Below are positions 45,689 to 56,664 of a stretch of DNA of 64,000 bases, one piece after another. A program made the position numbers and the translations under genes. The stretch lies in NCBI GenBank assembly GCA_037954665.1, contig JBBMOL010000132.1, positions 1,922,001-1,986,000 of the forward strand, given 5' to 3'. The DNA is from Laguncularia racemosa (Eukaryota; Streptophyta; Magnoliopsida; Myrtales; Combretaceae). Every line of letters begins with the position of its first letter. Positions within the stretch are counted from its first letter, which is position 1. The notes beneath the pieces are model-generated. The model was not told the DNA's origin, ran no database searches, and saw nothing but the letters and a program-made list of their open reading frames with translations.

Positions 45689-46320
45689 TGATGCGTGAAT
45701 CTTAGGTATATCAAAGCTAGAACCCGACGTATGCTATTCGAATCAATACCTCGAGGACCATCTCAAACAAATAGCATGTAACTAGACCCTAATCACACAT
45801 ATTGACTAAAACCTAAGTTATCAATAAGGTATCCTATAGCAATTCATTTAAGGAATTCTTATGGAAGAGTTCCTTTGCAAAGAACAAAAAGGGGCTTTTT
45901 TCATGGTCACAAAAAGTGTTTGTTTTTTACTTATTAATAAGATATCCTTTTGCCGGCCTCTTTACATGTTTATATAATGTGTACATGTATCAATATAAAA
46001 ACCTAACTTTCCTATTATAATTTACTCCCCTATCCTCACGTAGACCGAGTAGGTAATTAAATAATCAAAATTACAAACCAAAAACAAATAACAACAAAAA
46101 CTGCAAGTCTTCTTTCCTTGTTTCGGTTCAACATTTAACATTTATGCTAGGACTTCAATTCCTTGTATTCTTCCATGGAAACATGAATTACATTAATAGG
46201 TGTTGGTTCTCCTTTCATGTAATTTGATTCCTTGGCTTGTAGGGCATCATTCATCCTCTTTTCTTTAGCTTGTGTCATTGGTCCTCCAATTCCTTGTAAA
46301 GGATCTTGAGTCCTTGGTTT
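45689..46320 (-). repeat. 5' LTR of J, main part
   Basis: Partner of 39743-40425. It is cut at 46320 by K and finishes at 51024-51059. Confidence 0.92.
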
Positions 46321-47356
46321 TTATAGGAATCAAAATCCGACAAGACATATCATTAGGGCAAGAACTAAAGGAATTCGAATTTTGGCGATGAGGACCCATT
46401 TTGAGTAGATCAACCCCTGAATTATTTATAAATTAACCTCTTTTCTATTATTCTTGTATTGTGTTTTCCAACAGGCACACTTATCATATTTTATAGGGCA
46501 ATGGACAAACTCCCTTAGACTCAGCTTGTGGGTTATCCATGGACCGACCTAAACCGACGATGAGTTGGGCCGATGAATCCTATAGAAAATCGGCATCTTG
46601 AAGACCAATTTCTTTTATATATTTTTCATTTTCATGGACTATTTATGTTGTAATCATTTTGGAACACTTTCATTTTATTGTAATTTTCATTTAGGACTAG
46701 CCACCTTAAAAGTGGCAAACTTGTAATTTTGACCATTTTCTAACCCTAGGAGTAGCAAGTATAAATACTTGCGTATAGTAGGGTTTTAGAAGGCCATTTT
46801 TGTAGATTATACACTAGCACTTCATGTGTTGGAATTAGGGTTCATCCTAGTTCTAATTCTCTTATCAATTTCAACCAAAGAATTGGAATTGTGGCAAGTG
46901 CAACAAGGGGAAATTGTGAGTCATATCGATTTCTTTCTTTGTTGTTTTTCATTTCTTCTCTAGTGAGTCATACCTAGGGTGGATTTGGAGTTTCTTGGAC
47001 ATATTTTTGAATGTAATTCGTGAACAATTTTCATGTTAAGATTGATTGTTCTTTTAGTACTTGAAATCAATATCATTTTATTGTTGGCGTGCATTAGAAT
47101 TGAAAGGGGAGTTGATATCACGGTTTTGATTCTTCCATTTTGATTTGAATTCACGTTGATCTCAATTAATTTTGTTGTCATATGGTGAAGATTATAATTA
47201 GGGATCACAATTACATCAATTGATCTTCGGTTTCCATCAAATTTCCAAAGGGGTTTCACGTGAATTGTGAACCAATTGGACCGGTTTTGTGATATAATTG
47301 TGAATTGTTTTCCTTGAGTCATTTGATTGTGCTTGAACTTGATTTTGAGCACATAA
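46321..47356 (+). repeat. 5' LTR of K (1036 bp)
   Basis: Begins TTATAGGAATC (G-to-T at base 2 compared with the other copy) and ends GAGCACATAA (other copy CATCA). The body is closely similar to 49988-51023. Confidence 0.93.
46754..46771 (+). promoter_or_regulatory. Palindromic TATA box, K 5' LTR
   Basis: GCAAGTATAAATACTTGC. Confidence 0.65.
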
Positions 47357-48936
47357 TCTTTTGGTATCAGAGCTTTAGGTTTATGAGAAGGGATTTCTTG
47401 CAACTTGAATTCGGAAATTAAGGGGTTTGTTAAGTAGAACATTGATCCAATTTGTTGGCGTGAAGATTGACCTATTCCAATTTTGTTGTGAAAGTATTAT
47501 CTTGTTGTTTAGTTGTTGTACACTTGGAGGCTTGAACACTCTTGGCTTCCTTTGATTATTGTCCATGATTGTATAGTAAATTTTGAAGCAAATCGTGAAG
47601 GATTGAGAGTAGTGTTCAATTGGTAAAGTGGATTTGTGTTGTGTACTTTTGTTTTCGGAAAAGTGGAGGAGTAACACTTGTATTTCCAGATTTGAAATGT
47701 GAATTAAGAAGCCAATTTGAAATTTCAAAACACACATTAAAGTCATTATTTAATTGTGTGTCATTTGAATTTGAAATAGCTTCTTACCATTTATGGAATT
47801 GTGTACTTATTGAACTCCTTTTTGAATTTAAAAGTGGGCTGCCTTATCTTATGTAGAAGTTGTGGTTTTGGTTGTAGTTTGTGGAAGTGAAAGTGTGCCA
47901 TGGCTTGAAGAGTGCATTTGGTGTTATATCCTTATTAATTTAGTAAAGGTTGTATACATTTGTTGTTGGTTATTGTATGTGTTGTCAAGAACATTGTGGT
48001 AGTGGTGTGAAGCATTGAACCATGAGCTCCTTGTGTGTGGAAGAAAGGAAAGCTAATTGAATTTGAATTCCATCATTGGAATTCCATAATTTGAAGAAGC
48101 TTGTGGAGTGTGCCGTGTGATTTATTGTGCAAATTGGAAGTGAAAGTGTACAATTTTCAGATTTGCATTGTGTGGGATAATAGGGAATTTATTTGAATTC
48201 AAACACATCCATTAAGTTGAGGAAGTTATCGAGTGGTATTGATTGTGTTCCATTTGAATTTGAAATCTGTTTATTACCATTTGTGGAAAGTTGCATTAAG
48301 GAGTGCTATTTGAATTATTGTCGTGTTGCATGTGTGTAAGTTGCGGTTTGGGAAAATTGTGTTAGAAGTGGAGAGTGCACCGTGTGTAAAAAGGTGTGTG
48401 TGTTTGGCGTTGTATTTTTGAATTTAGTGAAGAGTGGGTGCATTTGGTGTGGGTTTTGGTGTGTGTAGTATAGACCATTATTGTTGGAGGCATGATTGGT
48501 GTGGAACCGTGAGTTAAAGGGGAGAAGTGTGGTGATAAAGTTGTGTATTTTTGTATGTGTTGAGGTGCTACCCATTGTGAAGTAATTGGTGTGAAACCAA
48601 AGCAAGGATAAGGGAAGTTGAGTAGTAGAATTTAAAATTCAAACAAGTCATTAAAGTATGAAAGTAATTGAACTAATTACTTAAATACTAGTAGTTGAAT
48701 TTAATTCTATCTACTTGAAAGTAGTTGTGTGTGTACTTCATTTATTTAACTTTACTTGAACTACCAAGAATTATTTCATTGTGCTTTAATTATTTCACTT
48801 GACTTTACTTGAAGTAACAATAAGCATTTCTTGTATTGGTTGATTGTGAGCACCGTGGGTGTGTAGGGGTGTGTTGCCATGGTGTGGTGAAGTGTATTGA
48901 GGTTGTTGAAATTAGTAAGAAAAAATGTGAAGTGAC
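47357..48936 (+). other. K primer-binding site and leader
   Basis: TGGTATCAGAGC at 47362-47373 matches the initiator tRNA-Met. About 1.55 kb of AT- and TG-rich non-coding leader follows, with GTGTGTG and CCGTG patches as in E. No Gag motif is visible. The leader passes directly into the end of the gag/protease region, so gag has been deleted. Confidence 0.8.
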
Positions 48937-49987
48937 TTGTATTTGTCTACTAACATATTGCATCGGGACATGACTTCCTTTCAAACCATTGATGAGGGAC
49001 AAAGAGAAAACTTGTTCCATACTTCTTATAGGGTACAAGGAAACTTGTGCGTAATTATTATTGATGGTGGTAGTTGTACTAATGTTGTAGCTGCATCATT
49101 AGTATTGAAGTTGAAACTTGAAACTATCCCACATCCCAAACCCTATACATTACATTGGTTGAATGATCAGGATGGTCTTTGTGTGACCCAAAGGACTAGG
49201 GTAACCTTCAGTATAGGAGGCAAGTACTGTGATGAGCTTGAATGTGATATTCTTCTTATTTGTACATCCCATATATTAGTTGGTAGGCCATGGTTGTATA
49301 ATAGGATGGATTACATTATGGGTATAGAAATACTTATATGTTCAAAAAGGATGGTAAATGTATAGTATTGAATCTTATGTCGCCATCAAAGGTCCAGAAG
49401 ATGTAAAGACAAATAAAACAACCATCACAGATTCGTGAGGATCATAGCCACATGATCAAACCTTCAGAGGGCCAAACTATGCAGACGCAGGTATGCCAAC
49501 CTTCAAAGGTTCTTGAGGGCTCTAGTGACACGAGCCAACCCTTAGAGCATAAAATTTATTAAACACCGATGTGCCAACCTTCAGAGGACCCTAATGATCA
49601 TAGTTAGAGGAGCAGACTACCAGAGAGCCAGACTGTTCAGAGACAGTTATGTTCACCTTCAGAGGTTTCAGAGGGTAGTGAGCAGTTAGGCCAACCATTA
49701 GGGGGCTATGAGGATCAACACCATACAGATGAGTTAGAAAAAGAGGGAACAAAATCAATGGAATGGGTTGAGACAGGGGAGGCATCAGTAGACAATGAGT
49801 CCTTATTTATGTTGCAAATGAGATACATCTTGGAAATGGGGGAGAAAAAACAATCACCTACTATGGTATTTCAGATATTGGGATTCTACAGAGATACTTC
49901 TTCAGATGGATTGCTAGGGGAAAACAAAGTCTCTACTACATTTAATCTACTAGATTTGAGGACAAATCTTTTTGAGGCTCGAGGAGA
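48937..49987 (+). pseudogene. K protease and C-terminal tail
   Basis: An open frame of 142 codons (48937-49365) starts just before the protease. The active site reads CVIIIDGGSCTNVVAASLV, and the second block is HILVGRPWLYNR. After a frameshift near 49330, a hydrophilic linker (about 49380-49740) repeats QPSE- and QPSK-like motifs. The frame 49758-50141 then ends with DLRTNLFEARGDD at the polypurine tract and runs about 150 bases into the LTR (TRPIIRARTKG). The tail resembles the C-terminal end of Pol in M, which also crosses into its LTR. Confidence 0.85.
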
Positions 49988-51023
49988 TGATAGGAATCAA
50001 AATCCGACAAGACCTATCATTAGGGCAAGAACTAAAGGAATTCGAATTTTGGCGATGAGGACCCATTTTGAGCAGATCGACCCCGGAATTATTTATAAAT
50101 TAACCTCTTTTCTATTATTCTTGTATTGTATTTTCCAATAGGCACACTTATCATATTTTATAGGGCAATGAACAAACTCCCTCAGACTCAACTTGTGGGT
50201 TATCTATGGACCGACCTGAACCGACGATGAGCTGGGCCGATGAATCCTATAGAAGACCGGCATCTTGAAGACCAATTTCTTTTATATATTTTTCATTTGC
50301 ATGGACTATTTATGTTGTAATCATTTTGGAACACTTTCATTTTATTGTAATTTTCATTTAGGACTAGCCACCTTAAAAGTGGCAAACTTGTAATTTTGAC
50401 CATTTTCTAACCCTAGGAGTAGCAAATATAAATACTTGCTTATAGTAAGGTTTGAGAAGGCCATTTTTGCAGATTATATACTAGCACTTCATGTATGGGA
50501 ATTAGGGTTCATCTTAGTTTTAATACTCTTATCAATTTCAACCCAAGAATTGGAATTGTGGCGACTGCAACGAGGGGAAATTGTGAGTCATAGTGATTTC
50601 TTTCTTTATTGTTTTTCATTTCTTCTCTAGTGAGTCATATCTAGGGTGGATTTGGAGTTTCTTGGACATATTTGTGAATGTAATTCGTGAACAATTGTCT
50701 TGTTAAGATTGATTGTTCTTTTAGTACTTGAAATCAATATCATTTTATTGTTGGCGTGCATTGGAATTGAAAGGGGAGTTGATATCACGGTTTTGATTCT
50801 TCGATTTTGATTTGAATTCATGTGTATCTCAATTAGTTTTGTTGTCATATGGTGAAGATTACAATTAAGGATCGCAATTAGATCAATTGATCTTCGGTTT
50901 CCATCAAATTTCCAAAGGGGTTTCACGTGAGTTGTGAACCAATTGGACCGGTTTTGTGATATAATTGTGAATTGTTTTCCTTGAGTCATTTGATTGTGCT
51001 TGAACTTGATTTTGAGCACATCA
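49988..51023 (+). repeat. 3' LTR of K (1036 bp)
   Basis: Begins TGATAGGAATC and ends GAGCACATCA; partner of 46321-47356. Confidence 0.94.
50422..50439 (+). promoter_or_regulatory. Palindromic TATA box, K 3' LTR
   Basis: GCAAATATAAATACTTGC: one arm base changed (G to A) compared with 46754-46771. Confidence 0.6.
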
Positions 51024-51059
51024 AGTTTTGTTTTCTTGAGTGCTAGATGATCCTCATCA
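51024..51059 (-). repeat. 5' LTR of J, last 36 bp after K
   Basis: Matches 40390-40425 (TTCTTGAGTGCTAGATGATC) and ends CTCATCA, followed by the CAAGA duplication. Confidence 0.92.
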
Positions 51060-51583
51060 CAAGATTGCCAAAAGAGTTTGGCAGATTTGAAGAGAAGGGA
51101 TATTGAATTCTTGCTAGGAGAACATGTCTATTTAAAGGTCACTCTAGTTAAGGGAACCATATGATTTGGAACGAAAGGGAAACTAAGTCCCAAATACGTA
51201 AGGCGATATGAAGTATTGGATCGAGTTGGAGAAGTGGCCTATTGTTTAGCTTTACCTCCTCAACTATCAAGGATTCCCAATGTCTTCCATGTGTTGTTAT
51301 TTCGGAAACACATCTTAGACTCTAATCGAGCTATTGAGATGGGCATCTTGGCTATTCAACCAAACCTGACGTATCGAGAACACCCTATTCGAATTCTCGA
51401 TACTCAATCTCAAGAATTGTGTAATATGACCATCAGATTTGATAAGGTATAGTGGAGTCGACACTCGGAATGAGAGGTTACTTGGGAGAAGGAAGATGAG
51501 ATGAAGGAAAGATATCCCCAACTCTTTAGAGAACCAGGTACGACTTAAAGTTTTGAGGACAAAACTTTTGAAGGAGAGGAGAA
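51060..51583 (+). pseudogene. Element N Pol, part 4: integrase C-terminus and chromodomain
   Basis: The frame resumes after J with CQKSLADLKRRDIEFLLGEH and the conserved LPPQLSRIPNVFHVLLFRK. It ends in a chromodomain-like stretch (YREHPIRILDTQSQEL, then SRHSE, EVTWEKEDEM and YPQLF). That ending is typical of the Del/Tekay chromoviruses, whose chromodomain is thought to steer insertion to heterochromatin. Three or four stops are present; the best open piece is 51216-51452. The tract GAAGGAGAGGAGAA (51570-51583) is the polypurine tract before the 3' LTR. Confidence 0.9.
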
Positions 51584-51922
51584 TGTAAAATCCATAAAAT
51601 TTTAGTCACGTATAATAGCAGAATAATTAAAAGATTGTACTAAAAACTTTAACCACACTCCGTATAAAACTATAATAGAAGAAATAGTCACATGAAGGGC
51701 AAACCATAAGAAATTATTGGTTAAACAATATAATAAATTAAAATTATAGACTTAGGATTGTCAAATAGGAATTCCGAGTGAATATTCATGCTCGAAATAA
51801 TCAAATCAGCTTAAACATAAAATTTTGTAATAAAATATTAAAATCTTAAATTTTATCGATGTCGTTGCGCGTGCAAAAATACATTAAGAAATTTAAAAGC
51901 TAATCCTAATAAAGTATTAATT

Positions 51923-51964
<42 letters not shown>

Positions 51965-53364
51965 ACAGTAGGCCGTGGAGGACCACGACTACATACAAGA
52001 AAACAAAACAAAAGAAAGGAAAAGGTGAGGAGTAGATCAGACATGAGAGCTATGGTATGAAAAGGGAAAAGAGAGAATCGAACAAAAAAATCATAACTCA
52101 CACATATGACCTCCGATTGATGATTCGAGACTACTAACGTGTTTCTCGAGGTAAGTGCAACTCAACTAGACTAACTTTTCGCGAAATGGAGTTAGTATCT
52201 AAAAGTTGTGTATAAAGAACAAATAGGTGTAAAAATTAGTATTTTACCTAAAATTAATTGTAATAGCAAGAGAAATACTAGATAAAGTGATCTAGACTAT
52301 GTGTAGAGTGTAATAACATATTTTCCCCTAATTTTTTAGGTGAAGAAAGTTTCGACTTAGAGATCTCCGAAGACTATTTCGATTAAACCCTAAGAAAATG
52401 AGACCAAGATGAATATGACTCTATGACGTGTTGCATTATATGTATATATGCTGTGTTACGGTGCTTTGTTGTGAATTTGTTTGTCATGTAACTATATATA
52501 TATATATAATAGGTGTTGGAACAGGACGTGGTCCCTCCCCTTCGTGCATGTATTGATTCCTTTACTGTGAATGAGGTTATATATATATGTAAAACGTTGT
52601 GGCTGCTGATCCTTCGCTTCCGTAACGGGTGTATGTTACAGTTTTACTCACAGGAGGAAATTGTTTTTTTTTTCTTCCCTTCCTCCCTTGTGTGCAGGTG
52701 AAGTCCCTTGAGCATACACCAACCGGACATATATATATATATATATGTATGTATATATGTATAGGTTAATTAAGGAGTGTTGGGCATTTTTTTTTCTTTT
52801 CCTTTGACATGCAAGTGTGAAGTTCTGGTCGCTGTCCATATACATATATATATATAATTGCGTGGACTGTGGCGTTATTTCCCTTGCGTTTGCCGCTCTC
52901 CTTGCTTCTCTTTTTTTACTCTAGGTGGGTAAGTGCATCCAGCGGGGAAGGATTGTATATGTATAAGTATATGATTTTGATGGAGGCTGAAAGTGAACCG
53001 CTGGACATCATTGCTGCCCTCTTCCATGAAGAAAATAAAAACCATGTATGTGCATGCATATTATGGCAGATTGCAAGGATGTGGAAGCCATATGAAGATG
53101 CTGTTGTGGTGAATAAACATACATATGTATGTGGGTATATGCGTACTTTGTTGGATCGGGAAGTTAGCGGGAATGCTATATAGATATATGTTTATGTGTG
53201 GGATGATGAAGGCGGAAATGGAAATTTAACTTGAGTATGTGGCTATAAAATGACATGGAGATGAAAGTGGAATTATGTTGATGTTGGTTTGATTATGTGC
53301 TTGTGTGTTGGGAAATTGGAAGAAGGATGGAAAATCCATGAATGAGGATATGAGACAACATGTA
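51584..53364 (+). repeat. 3' LTR of N, first part
   Basis: Starts TGTAAAATCC directly after the polypurine tract. It is AT-rich with TA repeats (51926-51961, about 52492-52509, 52728-52746). No second copy is in the window, so the LTR is defined only by the tract and its interruption by M at 53364. ATG frames at 52869-53183 and 52513-52701 have no recognisable content. Confidence 0.75.
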
Positions 53365-53599
53365 TGATGAGAGCCATGATGGGAGCCAAGCCAGAAGATG
53401 GAATGTGAATCCTCTTGAAGTCCCACCTGGACCAATCACAAGAAATCGAGACAAACGATTCGAGGAAGCACTTAACGGGTTGATAAAGGATGTCCACGAA
53501 GCCGGAAAGGATTGGAGCAATCATGAAGTTGGAAAGGATTGGAACAACCATGGGAATGCCCTTGCTCTTGTACAAGTCATACTGGGTACGGGGTGAAGA

Positions 53600-53820
53600 G
53601 GGCGTGTCTTTACAAGGCACGGCCATGTAGGAGTCTGGAGGTTACACATAATCATACACGGTCGTATACACGGTTCAAAGGCACAGCCGTGTATGGTGTC
53701 AAGAATTTCCACAGAAAGATACACGACTAGAAGTACATGGTCGTGTATGTTGTCAAGAATTTCCATAGAAAGATACACGACTAGAAGTACAAGGTCATGT
53801 ACATCTCCAACGCCGGCTTT
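53600..53820 (+). repeat. CACGG palindrome/54-bp repeat array, M 5' LTR
   Basis: Two 54-bp units each contain GATACACGACTAGAAGTACA then a GG.C.TGTA block (53718-53747 and 53772-53801). The unit closely resembles the repeats in the LTRs of A (8511-8540; 61555-61585). The array lies upstream of the TATA box, as in A. Confidence 0.8.
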
Positions 53821-53939
53821 AAGGCCGCCGGCCTTCATTCCCACGCTGCTGGCCTTTACGTCCCTGTTTTGTTATTTTTACGCAACTTAATGATGTTGTG
53901 TCATTTTGGGCCTTTATTGTTACGAATTGTAAACCCTAC

Positions 53940-53946
53940 TATAAAA
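53940..53946 (+). promoter_or_regulatory. TATA box, M 5' LTR
   Basis: TATAAAA in AACCCTACTATAAAACTCC; repeated at 57111-57117. Confidence 0.55.
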
Positions 53947-54287
53947 CTCCTAAGGTTTAGAATAGCTAAAAAATAGAATATACATCATATAAGTTTGAAA
54001 ACACTTTTAAGAGAATTTCTCTCTTGGTTCTTTAAAGAACTAATCTAGAACTTATCGGATTTTTATTCTATGGCGTTCATCCCGACTTATCAATCGGTCT
54101 TTCATCCCGATTGTGGCGTCTACATAATATACCAAGGTTCTTGTCTCACTTATAGGCAACGGGTCGCGGTTTCCACTCGATTGTTTGGCATCTTGGGTAG
54201 CAATTCCTAACGTATTGGTATTGGGTTTCGTCACACGTTGGCGTGGTTCGTATCAGTTTGGTATCAGAGCAAACCGATTTCGTATCA

Positions 54288-56664
54288 CCAAATTAGAATG
54301 AAAGAAGGTGACGAATGGAAAACTGCATTTAAGACAAAATATGGATTGTATGAGTGATTAGTAATGCCTTTTGGTTTAACTAACGCACCTAGTACTTTTA
54401 TGAGACTTATGAACCATGTTTTGAGGACTTTTATTGGCAAATTTGTGGTTGTCTATTTTGATGATATCCTCATTTACAGCAAGAGTTTGGAGGACTATAT
54501 ATCTCACTTGAGGGATGTTTTAGAAGTGCTTCGAAAGTAGCAATTCTATGCTAACCTCAAGAAGTGCACTTTTTGCACAGACAAACTTGTGTTTCTTGGT
54601 TTTGTTGTTAGTGTACAGGGAATACAAGTTGATGAAGAAAAGATTCGTGCGATCCAAGAATGGCCTAGTCCAACTAATGTAATGAATGTGCGGAGTTTCC
54701 ATGGACTAGCGAGCTTTTACAGGAGGTTTGTGAAGGATTTCAATACCATTGCAGCACCACTTACTGAGGTAATTAAGAAGAACATGGGGTTCAGATGGGG
54801 AGAGCAACAAGAGAAGGCCTTTCAGACACTTAAAAATAAGCTAACTCAGGCGCCATTACTTGCTTTACCTAATTTCGCTAAAACGTTTGAAATTGAGTGT
54901 GATGCTTCAGGATTAGGTATTAGAGCAGTGCTCATGCAGGAGAGAAGACCAATTGCATTCTTTAGTGAGAAGCTAAGTGGGGCAACCTTGAACTACCCTA
55001 CTTATGACAAGGAGTTATATGCCTTAGTTCGAGCACTGGAGACTTGGCAACACTATCTTTGGCTAAAAGAGTTTGTGATCCACACTGACCATGAATCCTT
55101 GAAGTACTTGAAGGGACAACATAAGTTAAACAAAAGGCATGCTCGTTGGGTGGAGTTCATTGAAACATTTCCCTATGTCATCCACTACAAGCAAGGTAAA
55201 GAGAATGTCGTTGCTGATGCACTTTCTAGAAGGTATGCTCTTATCTCTACTCTTAGTTCTAGACTGCTTGGTTTTTAGCACATTAAGGAATTGTATGCTA
55301 CTGATCGAGATTTTTGTGAGGAGTATGTGCATTGTGAGAAGAGTGGTCATGGTAAGTTTTATAAACATGAAGGATTCTTGTTTAGGGAGAGTAGACTATG
55401 CATTCCAATTTGTTCTTTAAGAGAATTATTAGTGAGGGAGTCTCATGGAGGAGGTTTAATGGGACATTTTGGAGTAGTTAAAATCTTAGGGGTATTGCAG
55501 GAACACTTCTATTGGCCTCACATGAAACGAGATGTTGAGAGGATTTGTGAGCGATGTGTCACGTGTAAGCAAGCAAAATCTAGAGTCCAACCTCAAGGGC
55601 TTTATACCCCACTTCCCATTCCTCATGAGCCTTAGGTAGATATTTCCATTGATTTCGTGTTAGGATTAACTAGGTCTAAACATGGTCGACATTCTATTTT
55701 TGTAGTCGTGGATAGATTATCTAAAATGGCACATTTCATTCCTTGTCACAAAACAAATGATGCTTGCAATATTGCTAATTTGTTCTTTAGGGAAGTTGTG
55801 AGATTACATGGTATGCCTAAAACAATCGTATCGGATAGAGATGCTAAGTTCTTGAGCTACTTCTGGAAGACATTGTGGGCTAAGTTAGGAACTAAGTTAT
55901 TGTTTTCTACTACTTGTCATCCACAGACTGATGGTCAAACTGAGGTAGTAAATCGAACTTTATCTACTTTGTTGAGGGCTGTCATTAAAAAGAACATTAA
56001 AAGTTGGGAGGATTGTTTGCCGCATGTTGAATATGCCTATAATCGCACAATGCATTCTGCTACTAAGTTTACTCCTTTTGAAATTGTGTATGGTTTTAAT
56101 CCACTAACTCCTTTGGATTTATCACCTTTGCCTATTTCTGAGTATGTTAATGTAGATGGCAAGAAGAAAGCAGAATTTGTTAAACAGATCCATGAGAAGG
56201 CAAGGCTAAACATTGAGCGAAGAATAGAGCAATATGTAAAACAAGCCAACAAGGGTCGTCGACAAGCTGTCTTTGAACCTGGAGATTGGGTTTGGGTTCA
56301 CATGTGCAAAGAGCGGTTTCCTGTGGAGCGTCGATATAAATTACTTCCTAGAGGCGATGGACCATTTCAAATTCTTGAGCGCATCAATGATAATGCATAC
56401 AAGATAGATTTACCTGGTGAGTATCATATAAGTGCTACATTTAATGTTACTGATTTGAGTCCTTTTGATGCAGGCGATGATTTGAGGACAAATCCTTTTC
56501 AAGAGGAGGGGAATGATGAGAGCCATGATGGGAGCCAAGCCAGAAGATGGAATGTGGATCCTCTTGAAGTGCCACTTGGACCAATCACAAGAAATCGAGC
56601 GAAACGATTCAAGAAAGCACTTAACGGGTTGATAAAGGATGTCCACGAAGCCGGAAAGGATTAG
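54288..56664 (+). pseudogene. M Pol: RT (partial), RNase H, integrase, C-terminal tail
   Basis: One frame runs from the LTR edge to 56664 with four stops (near 54357, 54538, 55276 and 55633) and no frameshift. It begins inside RT (QIRMKEGDEWKTAFKTK). It has the catalytic YFDDILIYS at about 54453, FHGLASFYRRFVKDF, RNase H (IECDASGLGIRAVL, YDKELYALVRAL, HTDHESLKYLKG), the integrase zinc region (HGGGLMGHFG, CERCVTCKQAKS), and the catalytic residues in ISIDFVLGL, VSDRDAKF and GQTEVVNRTLS. The integrase core is complete. The last 50 codons (GPITRNRAKRFKKALNGL) lie in the 3' LTR. Three of the four stops fit C-to-T or G-to-A changes. Confidence 0.93.

Larger units (their letters stand above)
46321..51023 (+). 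mobile_element. Element K: TR-GAG-type element that has lost gag
   Basis: LTRs at 46321-47356 and 49988-51023, both 1036 bp. Flanks GGTTT (46316-46320) and AGTTT (51024-51028) form a 5-bp duplication with one mismatch. It reads on the plus strand with an initiator tRNA-Met primer site, a long leader, then only protease and tail coding. It is inserted in the 5' LTR of J. By eye about 15 differences fall in the first 285 bp of the LTR pair. Confidence 0.92.
39743..51059 (-). mobile_element. Element J: Ty3/gypsy element lacking integrase
   Basis: LTRs at 39743-40425 and 45689-46320 plus 51024-51059 (split by K), with an exact 5-bp target duplication CAAGA (39738-39742 and 51060-51064). It reads on the minus strand: primer site for initiator tRNA-Met at 45677-45688, gag, protease (split by L), RT and RNase H, then directly the polypurine tract and 3' LTR. 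Motifs are like those of M (EGDEWKTAFKTK, YFDDILIYS), so it is a related chromovirus-type lineage, possibly CRM-like. Confidence 0.92.
53365..54287 (+). repeat. 5' LTR of M (923 bp)
   Basis: Begins TGATGAGAGCC and ends GATTTCGTATCA. GTTTGGTATCAGAGC at 54256-54270 is inside it. It is the same length as the 3' LTR apart from a 22-bp duplication there. Two 54-bp tandem units lie at about 53694-53801. Confidence 0.9.

Noticed and set aside
46960..47442. 160-codon minus-strand ORF in K (and 50627-51019)
   Set aside because: Antisense to the LTR and leader of K; the two ORFs are the same LTR sequence twice.
48315..48605. 96-codon minus-strand ORF in the K leader
   Set aside because: His/Thr-rich antisense of TGTG-rich leader; no conserved feature.
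52869..53183. 104-codon ORF in the N 3' LTR
   Set aside because: It lies in an LTR, has no recognisable domain and is low complexity in part; chance ORF.
53521..53844. 107-codon minus-strand ORF in the M LTR, repeated at 56670-56993
   Set aside because: Repetition reflects the 54-bp LTR repeat; codons follow the palindrome array, not a protein.
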